From assembly GCA_022567055.1 (NCBI GenBank), contig JADFHU010000331.1, forward strand, positions 1 to 6,487: a stretch of 6,487 bases of DNA, read 5' to 3'. The position numbers were made by a program, and so were the translations under genes. Positions 1-5,418 of this stretch are shown here, in pieces. Within the stretch, counting starts at the first letter, position 1, and each line of letters starts with the position of its first letter. This stretch comes from Planctomycetota bacterium (GTDB taxonomy: Bacteria; Planctomycetota; Phycisphaerae; Sedimentisphaerales; Anaerobacaceae). Under the pieces are notes generated by a model. The model saw only the letters and a program-made list of their open reading frames with translations, did no database searches and was not told where the DNA came from.

Positions 1-230
1 TTGACAGGATAGCCAGCCTCCATCAGCCCATCGACCAACCAGTACCAGTTATAGGTGGATTCCACCACTGCTGCGTTCAACTGCGTACGATAGGGTTCCA
101 ATGCTGAGAGGATCTTTGTGAGATCATTGGGGAGTCGCTTCTTAAGGACGACCTTGTCCGTCCCGTCTATAATGACATACATAGCATTCGTTGAATGAAG
201 ATCAATTCCACAGTACAATGACTTTTTCAT
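1..230 (-). CDS. IS110-family (DEDD) transposase, N-terminal part, cut by window edge
   Basis: Reading leftwards from the ATG at 230 gives 76 codons that run off the window edge without a stop. The start is MKKSLYCGIDLHSTNA and a later block reads AAVVESTYNWYWLVDGLMEA. These are the first two landmarks of the RuvC-like DEDD domain of IS110 transposases: the first catalytic Asp in 'GID' (residue 10) and the Glu in 'VVEST' (residue 57), followed by the conserved NWYWLVDGL segment. The family excises and integrates its element as a circular, RNA-guided recombinase; the C-terminal Ser domain lies outside this window. The start is well supported by a GAAAGGAA ribosome site 7 nt upstream. A RAYT gene in the same orientation ends only about 100 bp upstream, so read-through transcription into this gene is likely. 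What is visible has no frameshift or stop. The family call is very secure; completeness cannot be judged. Confidence 0.93.
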   Translation of the reverse strand, partial: MKKSLYCGIDLHSTNAMYVIIDGTDKVVLKKRLPNDLTKILSALEPYRTQLNAAVVESTYNWYWLVDGLMEAGYPV

Positions 231-232
231 GG

Positions 233-325
233 TAGGTTCCTTTCAGTAAACGGTAACAGTCCATTACTGCCTGTCGTAACCAGGCAACTTTGGTCTATAT
301 TACGTTGCCTGCTGAGAGGAACCTA
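233..325 (-). promoter_or_regulatory. Structured leader of the IS110 gene: 14-bp inverted repeat enclosing a second hairpin
   Basis: Positions 233-246 and 312-325 are inverted copies matching at 13 of 14 positions. Inside them, 281-288 (CAGGCAAC on plus) pairs perfectly with 304-311 around a 15-nt loop, directly abutting the outer arm. The rest (247-280) can form a weak CAGT/ACTG hairpin, and the minus strand repeats CAGGCA..GTAAT twice. In minus-strand RNA the 3' outer arm contains the GAAAGGAA ribosome site of the transposase, whose ATG lies 2 nt beyond the arm. What is seen is the pairing. The inferred role could be self-inhibition of transposase translation in read-through RNA, part of an IS110 bridge RNA, or a REP-like palindrome belonging to the upstream RAYT. 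Confidence 0.6.
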
Positions 326-333
326 TATGCTTA

Positions 334-1329
334 TCAGGCTTTTGATTTAGGTGTTCCGAGTTTCCGCCACATCCGCTTTCGTCTGCTACCCTGACTTAGT
401 TCTGCTGAAACGGCCTTGCTTATACTATAAATGCTGCCCATGTAGAGGTATTCACTGAACCAACGGTTCCCAACCCCACACTGCAGTTTGATCCAACTTG
501 CCAGAATAACCTTCCACGCTGCGAGCTTCAAATCAGACGCCAAATCTTGGGAACGTTTGTCCAGGCGGCCGAGGCCTTCCTGCAATAGGACCTGTGCATA
601 TTCCTCACCGTAACCCTTGACCACATCGGCATCAACCCGCGAACCTGCCGCGATATCTTTGAGCAATGCCTTCTTGCCCTCTCGTGTTCCGATGTACCAG
701 CCACGACATAATTCGCTATGTAGAGCATCACGTTTCTGAGGATCGGACTCCGCAACAGTCGCGAGGTACTTGTGGTAACAACGCAGGCCCGCCAAGGTTC
801 GCTTCAGGTCTCCGGCCTCCCGTAGCCAGTCAGTGGCATCCAGGCATGATGGGCACCTTCTCTGAAAGTACTTTGGAAAGCTCCCATACGAGTACGCTTT
901 CAGCGTTTCGATCGTCTGGAGGCCAGCCCTTACCGGATTAAGATGAATGTAGTTCACAACACGCAGGAGCGACTCACCCTCTTCAACAAGCAAGGCTTGA
1001 TATCGACCTTGAAATACGTGACCCCGTTCATGAACGAATCGATTGAAGCGATTGGCGAATGTGCTCTGGAGCCACTGCATGCCCGTGACCAAATTGGCGT
1101 CCACGGTCTTTAGGCAGAGGTGAAAGTGATTTGATAAGACGACGTACGCGTACAATCGCCAACCGAATCGAGCACAACTGTCAATAAGGACCCGTTCAAA
1201 CGCAGCCGCCGAGCCGGAGACGGTAAACAGGTCCTGACGGTAGTTCCCGCGATTCAGAACATGATAAACCGCACCGGCATATTCGGGGTCTTCGTTTTTT
1301 AGTGTGACAGTAATTTCGTTAGTTTCGAA
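334..1329 (-). CDS. REP-associated tyrosine transposase (RAYT / Transposase_17, HUH-Y1), aberrant 5' end
   Basis: RAYTs are single-strand DNA transposases of the IS200-like Y1 class that cleave at REP-type hairpins. The open frame (331 codons) contains, in order: EYAGAVYHVLNRGNYRQDLF (1225-1284), the HUH motif SNHFHL (catalytic His codons at 1126-1128 and 1120-1122), GMQWLQSTFANRFNRF, GHVFQGRY, and NYIHLNPVRAGL with the nucleophilic Tyr codon at 949-951. A C-terminal tail has an HTH-like stretch, and the TGA stop is at 334-336. The usual RAYT start, of the form MPRxLRIEY, is missing: upstream of EY the codons read TLKNEDP and then meet an in-frame TGA at 1330-1332, with no ATG or GTG in between. 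The first recognised start is TTG at 1153-1155, which would cut off the conserved N-terminus. The catalytic core looks intact, but expression of a complete protein is doubtful. A homologue lies at 5419-6392 in the same orientation. Confidence 0.85.
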   Translation of the reverse strand, partial: FETNEITVTLKNEDPEYAGAVYHVLNRGNYRQDLFTVSGSAAAFERVLIDSCARFGWRLYAYVVLSNHFHLCLKTVDANLVTGMQWLQSTFANRFNRFVHERGHVFQGRYQALLVEEGESLLRVVNYIHLNPVRAGLQTIETLKAYSYGSFPKYFQRRCPSCLDATDWLREAGDLKRTLAGLRCYHKYLATVAESDPQKRDALHSELCRGWYIGTREGKKALLKDIAAGSRVDADVVKGYGEEYAQVLLQEGLGRLDKRSQDLASDLKLAAWKVILASWIKLQCGVGNRWFSEYLYMGSIYSISKAVSAELSQGSRRKRMWRKLGTPKSKA

Positions 1330-1375
1330 TCAAAGGAACACTTTTAAGCTATCTATAGCCGCCATAGCTACTATC
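1330..1375 (-). other. Ribosome site plus ATG mini-frame in phase with the RAYT, ended by TGA
   Basis: On the minus strand a CAGGAG ribosome site is followed 9 nt later by ATG at 1363-1365, which reads MAAIDSLKVFL and then TGA at 1330-1332. This frame is the same one that continues into the RAYT at 334-1329. It may be the captured start of another gene fused to the RAYT and then broken by a stop codon, or chance. Weak inverted arms (AGCTAT at 1347-1352, ATAGCT at 1364-1369) overlap the ATG. I do not recognise the short peptide. Confidence 0.3.
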
Positions 1376-1471
1376 TCCTGAAAGACCACCTTACCTGAAA
1401 AACCTGCCTTCATAAGAGCGGCACTTTTTTGACGCATGAAGCATGTTATTAGTTCTCAATTGCCCGTTTCC

Positions 1472-1487
1472 GGGGCGAATTCGCCCC
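1472..1487. repeat. Perfect 16-bp palindrome centred on GAATTC
   Basis: GGGGCGAATTCGCCCC is its own reverse complement with no spacer. It lies 9 bp upstream of the right arm of the 26-bp inverted repeat, inside the open frame of the truncated DUF6263-like gene (codons RGEFAP). It could be an operator-type site or chance in GC-rich DNA; nothing else identifies it. Confidence 0.5.
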
Positions 1488-1571
1488 TGACGGTATCACA
1501 CTAAAAAACGATGACCCAGAAAAAGCTGACGCCGCGATCGAACGTACGAACCAACGCTTCGGCTCGCGCCA

Positions 1572-1587
1572 GGCCAGGGCCCTGGCC
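1572..1587. repeat. Perfect 16-bp palindrome GGCCAGGGCCCTGGCC
   Basis: A second spacerless 16-bp palindrome lies 84 bp after the first, within an Arg/Ala/Leu-rich coding stretch (RQARALALKK). Short GCCAG and GCCCTG tandem repeats surround it. Codon bias may be enough to explain it. Confidence 0.45.
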
Positions 1588-2149
1588 CTGAAAAAGCAGT
1601 TGGAGGAGTTCCCTGTCTTCGGCATCGGGAAAATCCGCGATCTGCTGGCCCACCTGTTCGTTACATTGCCGGAACAATCCGTGCAAATGGGTGCCGCTTG
1701 GAATGGATCTCTCGCAGTGACTGAAGGATCGGGGATCCCTGTCGATATGCCTGCCACCTATACGGTGACAGCCATTGAGGAGAACACCTGCAGGATCCGT
1801 GCCCAAGGTAAGAGAGATATCAACGAAGAACCCATTGTCTCTCAAACGGGTCAGGCCACGGTCAGTAGCAAGCTGGCCGGCTCATCGCAGGCCGATCTGA
1901 CAGTGGACCGCCGGACAGGCTGGCTGGTGCGCAAAGATCAGACAACTCGCCTCAGCGGTCAAATGCAGACCAGTCCGGCCGGACCTCAGGGCTCCGAGGC
2001 AGCCATGCAGGTTGACATGGAGATCACGACTACCGTTGAACTCGTTTTGTAGTAACGTTAGGCTTTCAGCGATCAGATTATTTGGAAGAATGAATAGTCC
2101 GTGATACGGAGTGATTTGGAAACCATCTCCTGCTGCGATGGGATCAACT

Positions 2150-3088
2150 ATGCCACAGCGCTCGAAACGATGGCGTAGCTGTAAATCTACCCCGGCCGAC
2201 CATCAGGGAAAACCAGCGCTGCACGCCTACATCACGTTGACCGTGGGAGCGTTGGCTGTGTCGACCGGAGCGATCCTTGTACGATACGCCCAGCAGGAAG
2301 CGGCTTCGTTGACCATCGCCGCGTACCGTATGGGCATCGCTTTTGTCGCGGTGCTGATCCCCACATTGATCAAACATCGCCCCGAGTTGCAGGCTCTTAC
2401 GTACGGGGATCTGGCATTGGCCGCGACGTCCGGGTTGTTTCTTGCCATTCACTTCGCCACGTGGGTGTATTCGCTAGAGTTGACGTCCGTGGCCATCAGC
2501 GTCGTGATGGTCAACACCGCGCCGCTATGGGTCGGTCTGCTCACCCCGTTAATGACTCGCGAGCGGTTGGCGCCAGCGACAATCCTTGGCATTGGGATAT
2601 CGGTCATTGGCGCGGTAGCGATCGGCTGGGGGCTTGAAGGCGATGGGGATTCATCCAACGATCTGCTCGGCGGTGTGTTGGCGACAATCGGCGCGGTGGG
2701 CTTGGCTGTCTACTTGCTCATCGGCCGAAACTTCCGCTGCCGACATTCACTGGGCGTTTACGTGACGGTCTGTTATGGGGCCGCCGCGGGGTTTCTATCC
2801 GTGGCAGCAATCGGCACAGGGCAGCAGGTCGTCGGGTTTTCAACGTCGATCTGGTGGTACCTTATCGGCTTGGCGCTGGTCAGCCAGATACTCGGCCACA
2901 CCACTTACAACTGGGCGCTGCGCTTCTTCAGCGCTTCGATGATCGCTATTGCCCTGTTGGCTGAACCGATCTGCTCGACGCTGCTGGCTCACGTCCTGTT
3001 CAATGAGACGCTCACGGCCGTACAGGTCGCCGGTGCCGCACTGATTCTTGTTGGCATCTATCTGGCCGCCAGGGTCGAACGGCGCTAG
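2150..3088 (+). CDS. EamA-family (DMT superfamily) 10-TM transporter
   Basis: The product is an inner-membrane permease of the drug/metabolite transporter superfamily. Members export amino acids, metabolites or drugs; the substrate cannot be read from sequence. Ten hydrophobic segments are visible, making two EamA repeats of five. The first starts at AYITLTVGALAVSTGAILVR; the second repeat ends with the hallmark LLAEPICSTLLAHVLFNE...VQVAGAALILVGIYLAARV. A hydrophilic loop GLEGDGDSSND separates the halves. The length of 312 residues is normal for the family. The frame is open from GTG 2111, with further in-frame ATGs at 2138 and 2150. I chose 2150 because GGGA lies 6 nt upstream and little sequence remains before the first membrane segment; the alternative starts only lengthen the cytoplasmic tail. 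It begins about 100 bp after the truncated DUF6263-like gene and appears intact. Confidence 0.85.
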   Translation: MPQRSKRWRSCKSTPADHQGKPALHAYITLTVGALAVSTGAILVRYAQQEAASLTIAAYRMGIAFVAVLIPTLIKHRPELQALTYGDLALAATSGLFLAIHFATWVYSLELTSVAISVVMVNTAPLWVGLLTPLMTRERLAPATILGIGISVIGAVAIGWGLEGDGDSSNDLLGGVLATIGAVGLAVYLLIGRNFRCRHSLGVYVTVCYGAAAGFLSVAAIGTGQQVVGFSTSIWWYLIGLALVSQILGHTTYNWALRFFSASMIAIALLAEPICSTLLAHVLFNETLTAVQVAGAALILVGIYLAARVERR

Positions 3089-3431
3089 GCTGTGCTTCTC
3101 AACCGCAACTCGGACCGCAACAGCACCGCAGAATACGGCATCAGGGGTCTTTGAAACCCGCGCAGAAGGAACCGAATATCGCCGCGCCTGTTCCCGCAGG
3201 TAATCAATGGCCCTGTTAAGTTCCCTGCCGATGCAATAGGCCAGACAAGTACAGCACAGAGGATCAGGCCCATCTGGATGCAATTCGCCGGAAGTTGGAG
3301 TAGGCGCGACTCGACGCCAGTCCGGCCAGCCGCGGCTGCCCGGGGCGTCGCGGAGGCTTTGCAGGACGTGGTGTCCGTCGAGCGAAGCTGCTATCCGGGC
3401 CGGAGGTCACGAAGCGGCACCGGGGCCTCTG
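3089..3431. other. Gene-poor gap between convergent EamA and nitrilase genes
   Basis: No intact gene is supported in these 343 bp. The left part has a short CCGCAAC-type direct repeat near 3104-3130 and no clear terminator for the EamA gene. The middle (3188-3283) contains a probable integrase remnant on the minus strand. The right part (3284-3431) is very GC-rich, with a 12-bp palindrome CAGCCGCGGCTG at 3327-3338, and I see nothing else in it. Both neighbouring genes end here. Confidence 0.5.
3188..3283 (-). pseudogene. Probable remnant of a transposase/integrase N-terminus
   Basis: Reading leftwards from TTG at 3283 gives 32 codons containing DPLCCTCLAYCIGRELNRAI followed by DYLREQ. This resembles the helical N-terminal region of DDE integrase-core transposases common in planctomycetes, which typically continues with a 'YLREQVRVL' heptad. 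After Gln-32 the frame turns into non-protein-like Arg/Ser/Pro sequence and then runs antisense into the EamA gene, so only the first part of such a gene would remain. The resemblance is from memory of the family and covers a short stretch, so the call is tentative. Confidence 0.35.
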
Positions 3432-4292
3432 TCAGCCCGACGGCGGCTTGCCGTTCGTCAGCGGCAGATCGAAATAGAACACTCGGTTCCGGTCGGTCTC
3501 GCTGCCGATCTCGTCCGGCGGGATGTGCAGCCGATCGCCCAATATTGTTCGGTCGAGGATCGCGCCGTCCGGGCCGGTGACCAGAAATTCGGCCGGGTGG
3601 ACGAAAATCACGTGGAACTCGTTCTCCCGGGATCGGGCCTGGACGATAGGGTCGTTGGTCTTGGGTCCGAACATGCCGCCGGAGGGGCAAATCATCCACT
3701 CCGCCCCGTTTTCGCGGAAGCGCCGCACGATGTCCGCCCGGGTACGGTCGGCGCAGATCATCAGGCCCACGCGCCCGTAGGGGGTGGGAAACACCAACGA
3801 GGCGTCGCCGGGCGTGTTGCGCACGCTCTCGTGGCCCAGCTCCTGCTTGCGGTACTTTCCGATAAGCCGGCCGTCGGGCCCGATCAGCACGGCCGTGTTG
3901 TGGCGCTGGTGGCCCTCGGCTTCCATCATGCCAACCACTAGGTGGACGTCGAGTTCGGCCGCCAGGTCCTGCAAGCGCCGGAAGTACTTCCCGTCGGGGA
4001 TCGGCTCGCCCAGGCCGCGGTACACGTCCAGGGGGATCGACTTGTCGGCAATGGCGTAGCCGTCCAGGAAGCACTCGGTAGTGACCACGATTCGGGCACC
4101 GCCCGCGGCCGCCTCGCGGATCATCGACTCGGCACGGCGGAAGTTGGCCTCCTTGTCGGTGCGGATCCACTTAAGCACGATCCCGGCCACGCGAACCGAC
4201 GAGTCGTCCGCCGGGCCGGCCGGCGACGCGGTGAGAAGGCCGGCGACGGTGGAGATAACCAGGGACAAAGCGAAGATCGTTGTCCGACGCAT
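3432..4292 (-). CDS. Secreted carbon-nitrogen hydrolase (nitrilase superfamily)
   Basis: The product is a 286-residue enzyme of the nitrilase/amidase fold that hydrolyses non-peptide C-N bonds; the exact substrate (amide, carbamoyl or nitrile) is not readable. The Glu-Lys-Cys triad is visible: Glu73 in ARIVVTTECFLDGYA, Lys149 in LIGKYRKQEL and Cys180 in VGLMICADRTRADI. The family block HNTAVLIGPDGRLIGKYRK is also present. The start at ATG 4290-4292 is preferred over the in-frame ATG 4341-4343: a GGAG site lies 8 nt upstream, and the protein then begins with a classic signal peptide (MRRTTIFALSLVISTVAGLL, then TASPAG). The enzyme is therefore probably periplasmic or exported, which is less usual for a superfamily dominated by cytoplasmic enzymes. 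The gene is high in GC compared with the transposase genes, stands alone, and is divergent from the pseudopilin gene. Confidence 0.88.
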   Translation of the reverse strand: MRRTTIFALSLVISTVAGLLTASPAGPADDSSVRVAGIVLKWIRTDKEANFRRAESMIREAAAGGARIVVTTECFLDGYAIADKSIPLDVYRGLGEPIPDGKYFRRLQDLAAELDVHLVVGMMEAEGHQRHNTAVLIGPDGRLIGKYRKQELGHESVRNTPGDASLVFPTPYGRVGLMICADRTRADIVRRFRENGAEWMICPSGGMFGPKTNDPIVQARSRENEFHVIFVHPAEFLVTGPDGAILDRTILGDRLHIPPDEIGSETDRNRVFYFDLPLTNGKPPSG

Positions 4293-4300
4293 TTTTCCGA

Positions 4301-4304
4301 CTCC
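4301..4304 (-). promoter_or_regulatory. Ribosome binding site of the nitrilase gene (decides the start)
   Basis: On the minus strand GGAG lies 8 nt before ATG 4292. No comparable site precedes the longer in-frame ATG at 4343. Together with the signal peptide beginning at 4292, this fixes the start. Confidence 0.7.
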
Positions 4305-4338
4305 AATGAGTTGTCCTCTAGCTGGCGCTGAAGTCTGA

Positions 4339-4368
4339 ATCATCGCACGGGGGCCAGCCCCGCGTCAA
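4339..4368 (-). promoter_or_regulatory. Candidate sigma-70-like promoter for the nitrilase gene
   Basis: On the minus strand TTGACG (4363-4368, 5/6 to consensus) is followed after 18 bp by GATGAT (4339-4344, 4/6). This would give a leader of about 40 nt. The spacer contains a small GC-rich inverted repeat GGGGC-CA-GCCCC (4350-4361) that could be an operator. Promoter consensus in this phylum is poorly defined, so this is a weak call. Confidence 0.25.
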
Positions 4369-4389
4369 GTAGGAAAACTAGTGCCATCG

Positions 4390-4419
4390 TTGACATCGAG
4401 CCGCATGTTGCCTTATTAC
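4390..4419 (+). promoter_or_regulatory. Candidate promoter for the pseudopilin gene
   Basis: A perfect TTGACA (4390-4395) is followed after 18 bp by TATTAC (4414-4419, 4/6). An overlapping alternative is TTGCCT (4408-4413) with TATGTT (4431-4436) at 17-bp spacing. Either gives a long leader of roughly 115-130 nt before the ATG at 4558. Confidence 0.3.
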
Positions 4420-4496
4420 AGAGTCTGTGGTATGTTAAGAGTACCGAGTATTGGGCTAAATGGTAGATTTTTAGTACGATGCCATGGGATTGATGG

Positions 4497-4537
4497 GCTC
4501 AGGCACCCCCTGCTTGCCCGTGGAGGGATACCTGAGC
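4497..4537 (+). promoter_or_regulatory. Stem-loop in the 5' leader of the pseudopilin gene
   Basis: GCTCAGG (4497-4503) pairs perfectly with CCTGAGC (4531-4537), and CCCT (4508-4511) can extend the stem with AGGG (4524-4527) across an internal loop. The stem ends 7 nt before the GAAGGG ribosome site. There is no U-tract, so it is not a typical terminator; mRNA stabilisation or translational control is possible. It matches no riboswitch that I recognise. Confidence 0.4.
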
Positions 4538-4544
4538 GTTGAGT

Positions 4545-4550
4545 GAAGGG
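4545..4550 (+). promoter_or_regulatory. Ribosome binding site of the pseudopilin gene (decides the start)
   Basis: GAAGGG lies 7 nt before ATG 4558. A GTG at 4543-4545 is in frame and would add five residues, but it overlaps this site and has no site of its own. Confidence 0.7.
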
Positions 4551-4557
4551 TCGAAAA

Positions 4558-5337
4558 ATGTCAAGAAGAGCCTTTACACTGATCGAACTCCTGGTGGTGA
4601 TCGCGATCATCGCCGTGCTCATGGGGATCCTAATGCCCTCCCTGCACAAGATCCGCGACCAGGCTCGTGCGGTCTCGTGCAAGTCCAACCTCAAACAGTG
4701 GGGCCTGATCTGGCACATGTACACCGAAGAGAACGGCGGCATCTTCAATGTCGGAGTCTTTAACGGCAGTGCTGCGGCAAATGACTGGCCCGTGACTCTC
4801 TTGGATTACTACCGGGCCAAGGGCGAGCTGGCCCTCTGTCCCTCGGCCAAACTACCCATGGCCGACGGACGCCACTTCGCGCGCTCCGCCTGGTCCTGGG
4901 ACAGACAGGGCTGGGGCAATATCCGGGGCAAGGATCCGGATATCCAGGATGCGGGCAGCTACGGCCAGAACGAGTGGCTCTGCAACCGCAACGGGGACAA
5001 CTACTGGAAGAACCGGTACCGGATCAAGAGGCCTCTGGAGGTACCGCTCTTCATGGATTGTGCCTATCTGGATGTCTTTCCCAGTGACAGCTCCGGTCCA
5101 CCCGCCAGCGATGAGGTCACCACCACCAACAGCGAGTGGAATATCGTGTGCATCGACCGTCACTTCGGCGCGATCAACTGCGTGTTCGCGGACTTCAGCA
5201 CGGTGCGCAGGGTCGGCCTCAAGGAGCTGTGGCGCTTCAAGTGGCATCGGAATTTCAACGTGCGCAACCGCTGGACTCTGGCCGGGGGTGTCACGCCGGA
5301 GCAATGGCCCCACTGGATGAGAAGCTTCAGTGATTAA
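4558..5337 (+). CDS. Type IV pilin-like / type II secretion pseudopilin, H-X9-D type
   Basis: The 259-residue protein begins MSRRAFTLIELLVVIAIIA, a class III prepilin signal: a short basic leader, cleavage before Phe6, Glu at +5 of the mature form and a long hydrophobic helix. Prepilin peptidase would cleave and methylate it, and it would sit in the inner membrane or a pseudopilus. After the helix come the usual ARAVSCKSNLKQWGLIWHMY block, then a variable globular domain with several Cys. Near the C-terminus RHFGAINCVFADFSTVRRVG carries the H-X9-D spacing (His202, Asp212) of the planctomycete 'H-X9-DG' prepilin family, but with Phe in place of Gly after the Asp. The ending LKELWRFKWHRNFN...GGVTPEQWPHWM is a block I associate with Phycisphaerae-like members. 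No secretion genes are adjacent; such pseudopilins often occur as scattered single genes. The start is set by the GAAGGG ribosome site. Confidence 0.9.
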   Translation: MSRRAFTLIELLVVIAIIAVLMGILMPSLHKIRDQARAVSCKSNLKQWGLIWHMYTEENGGIFNVGVFNGSAAANDWPVTLLDYYRAKGELALCPSAKLPMADGRHFARSAWSWDRQGWGNIRGKDPDIQDAGSYGQNEWLCNRNGDNYWKNRYRIKRPLEVPLFMDCAYLDVFPSDSSGPPASDEVTTTNSEWNIVCIDRHFGAINCVFADFSTVRRVGLKELWRFKWHRNFNVRNRWTLAGGVTPEQWPHWMRSFSD

Positions 5338-5418
5338 AGCCCTGGTAACCGTTCACCTGGTATGGGATTGAGAAGTAATGGCAAGGGTGGTTTGAACCGA
5401 GGAAAAGGGGAAAAGGAG

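Larger units (their letters stand above)
1282..1521. repeat. 26-bp inverted repeat (24/26) linking RAYT 5' end and DUF6263-like fragment
   Basis: The minus strand of 1282-1307 and the plus strand of 1496-1521 agree at 24 of 26 bases, including 16 consecutive identical ones. The arms are separated by 188 bp. Both are read in the same phase relative to their genes, giving TLKNEDPE in the RAYT frame and TLKNDDPE in the plus-strand frame. The similarity ends exactly where the conserved RAYT sequence (EY...) begins. This looks like a recombination footprint rather than a functional site. Confidence 0.7.
1453..2052 (+). pseudogene. 5'-truncated DUF6263-like protein gene
   Basis: The plus frame is open from after a TAG at 1450-1452 to TAG at 2050-2052 (199 codons). 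It has no ATG in its first 78 codons: the earliest usual starts are TTG 1600, GTG 1681 and ATG 1687, all lying inside sequence that reads like ordinary protein interior. The C-terminal part (GAAWNGSLAV..., TYTVTAIEENTCRIRAQG, ADLTVDRRTGWLVRKDQT) has the alternating beta-strand pattern and 'D..TGWL' turn that I associate with DUF6263, a family of secreted proteins of unknown function. Those proteins normally begin with a signal peptide or lipoprotein signal, which is absent here. I therefore call it a fragment that has lost its 5' end, with the mobile block at 334-1330 as the likely cause. A gene finder may report 1600-2052. The family assignment rests on pattern memory and is moderately sure; the absent start is directly seen. 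Confidence 0.5.

Noticed and set aside
1449..1845. Minus-strand frames opposite the DUF6263-like fragment
   Set aside because: Their composition is not protein-like, and the plus frame has the beta-rich, family-like pattern.
2840..3283. 147-codon minus-strand frame overlapping the EamA gene
   Set aside because: Only its first ~32 codons look like protein (integrase-like remnant); the rest is antisense to conserved EamA membrane segments.
3391..4170. Long minus-strand frame overlapping the nitrilase gene, with other frames on the plus strand at 3525-4338
   Set aside because: The proteins are Arg/Pro/Gly-rich with no domain pattern and lie inside a gene with a complete catalytic triad; these are GC-rich shadow frames.
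4852..5333. Alternative frames on both strands inside the pseudopilin gene
   Set aside because: Low-complexity Thr/Ser/Arg or Val/Ala/Pro translations; the pseudopilin frame has clear N- and C-terminal motifs.
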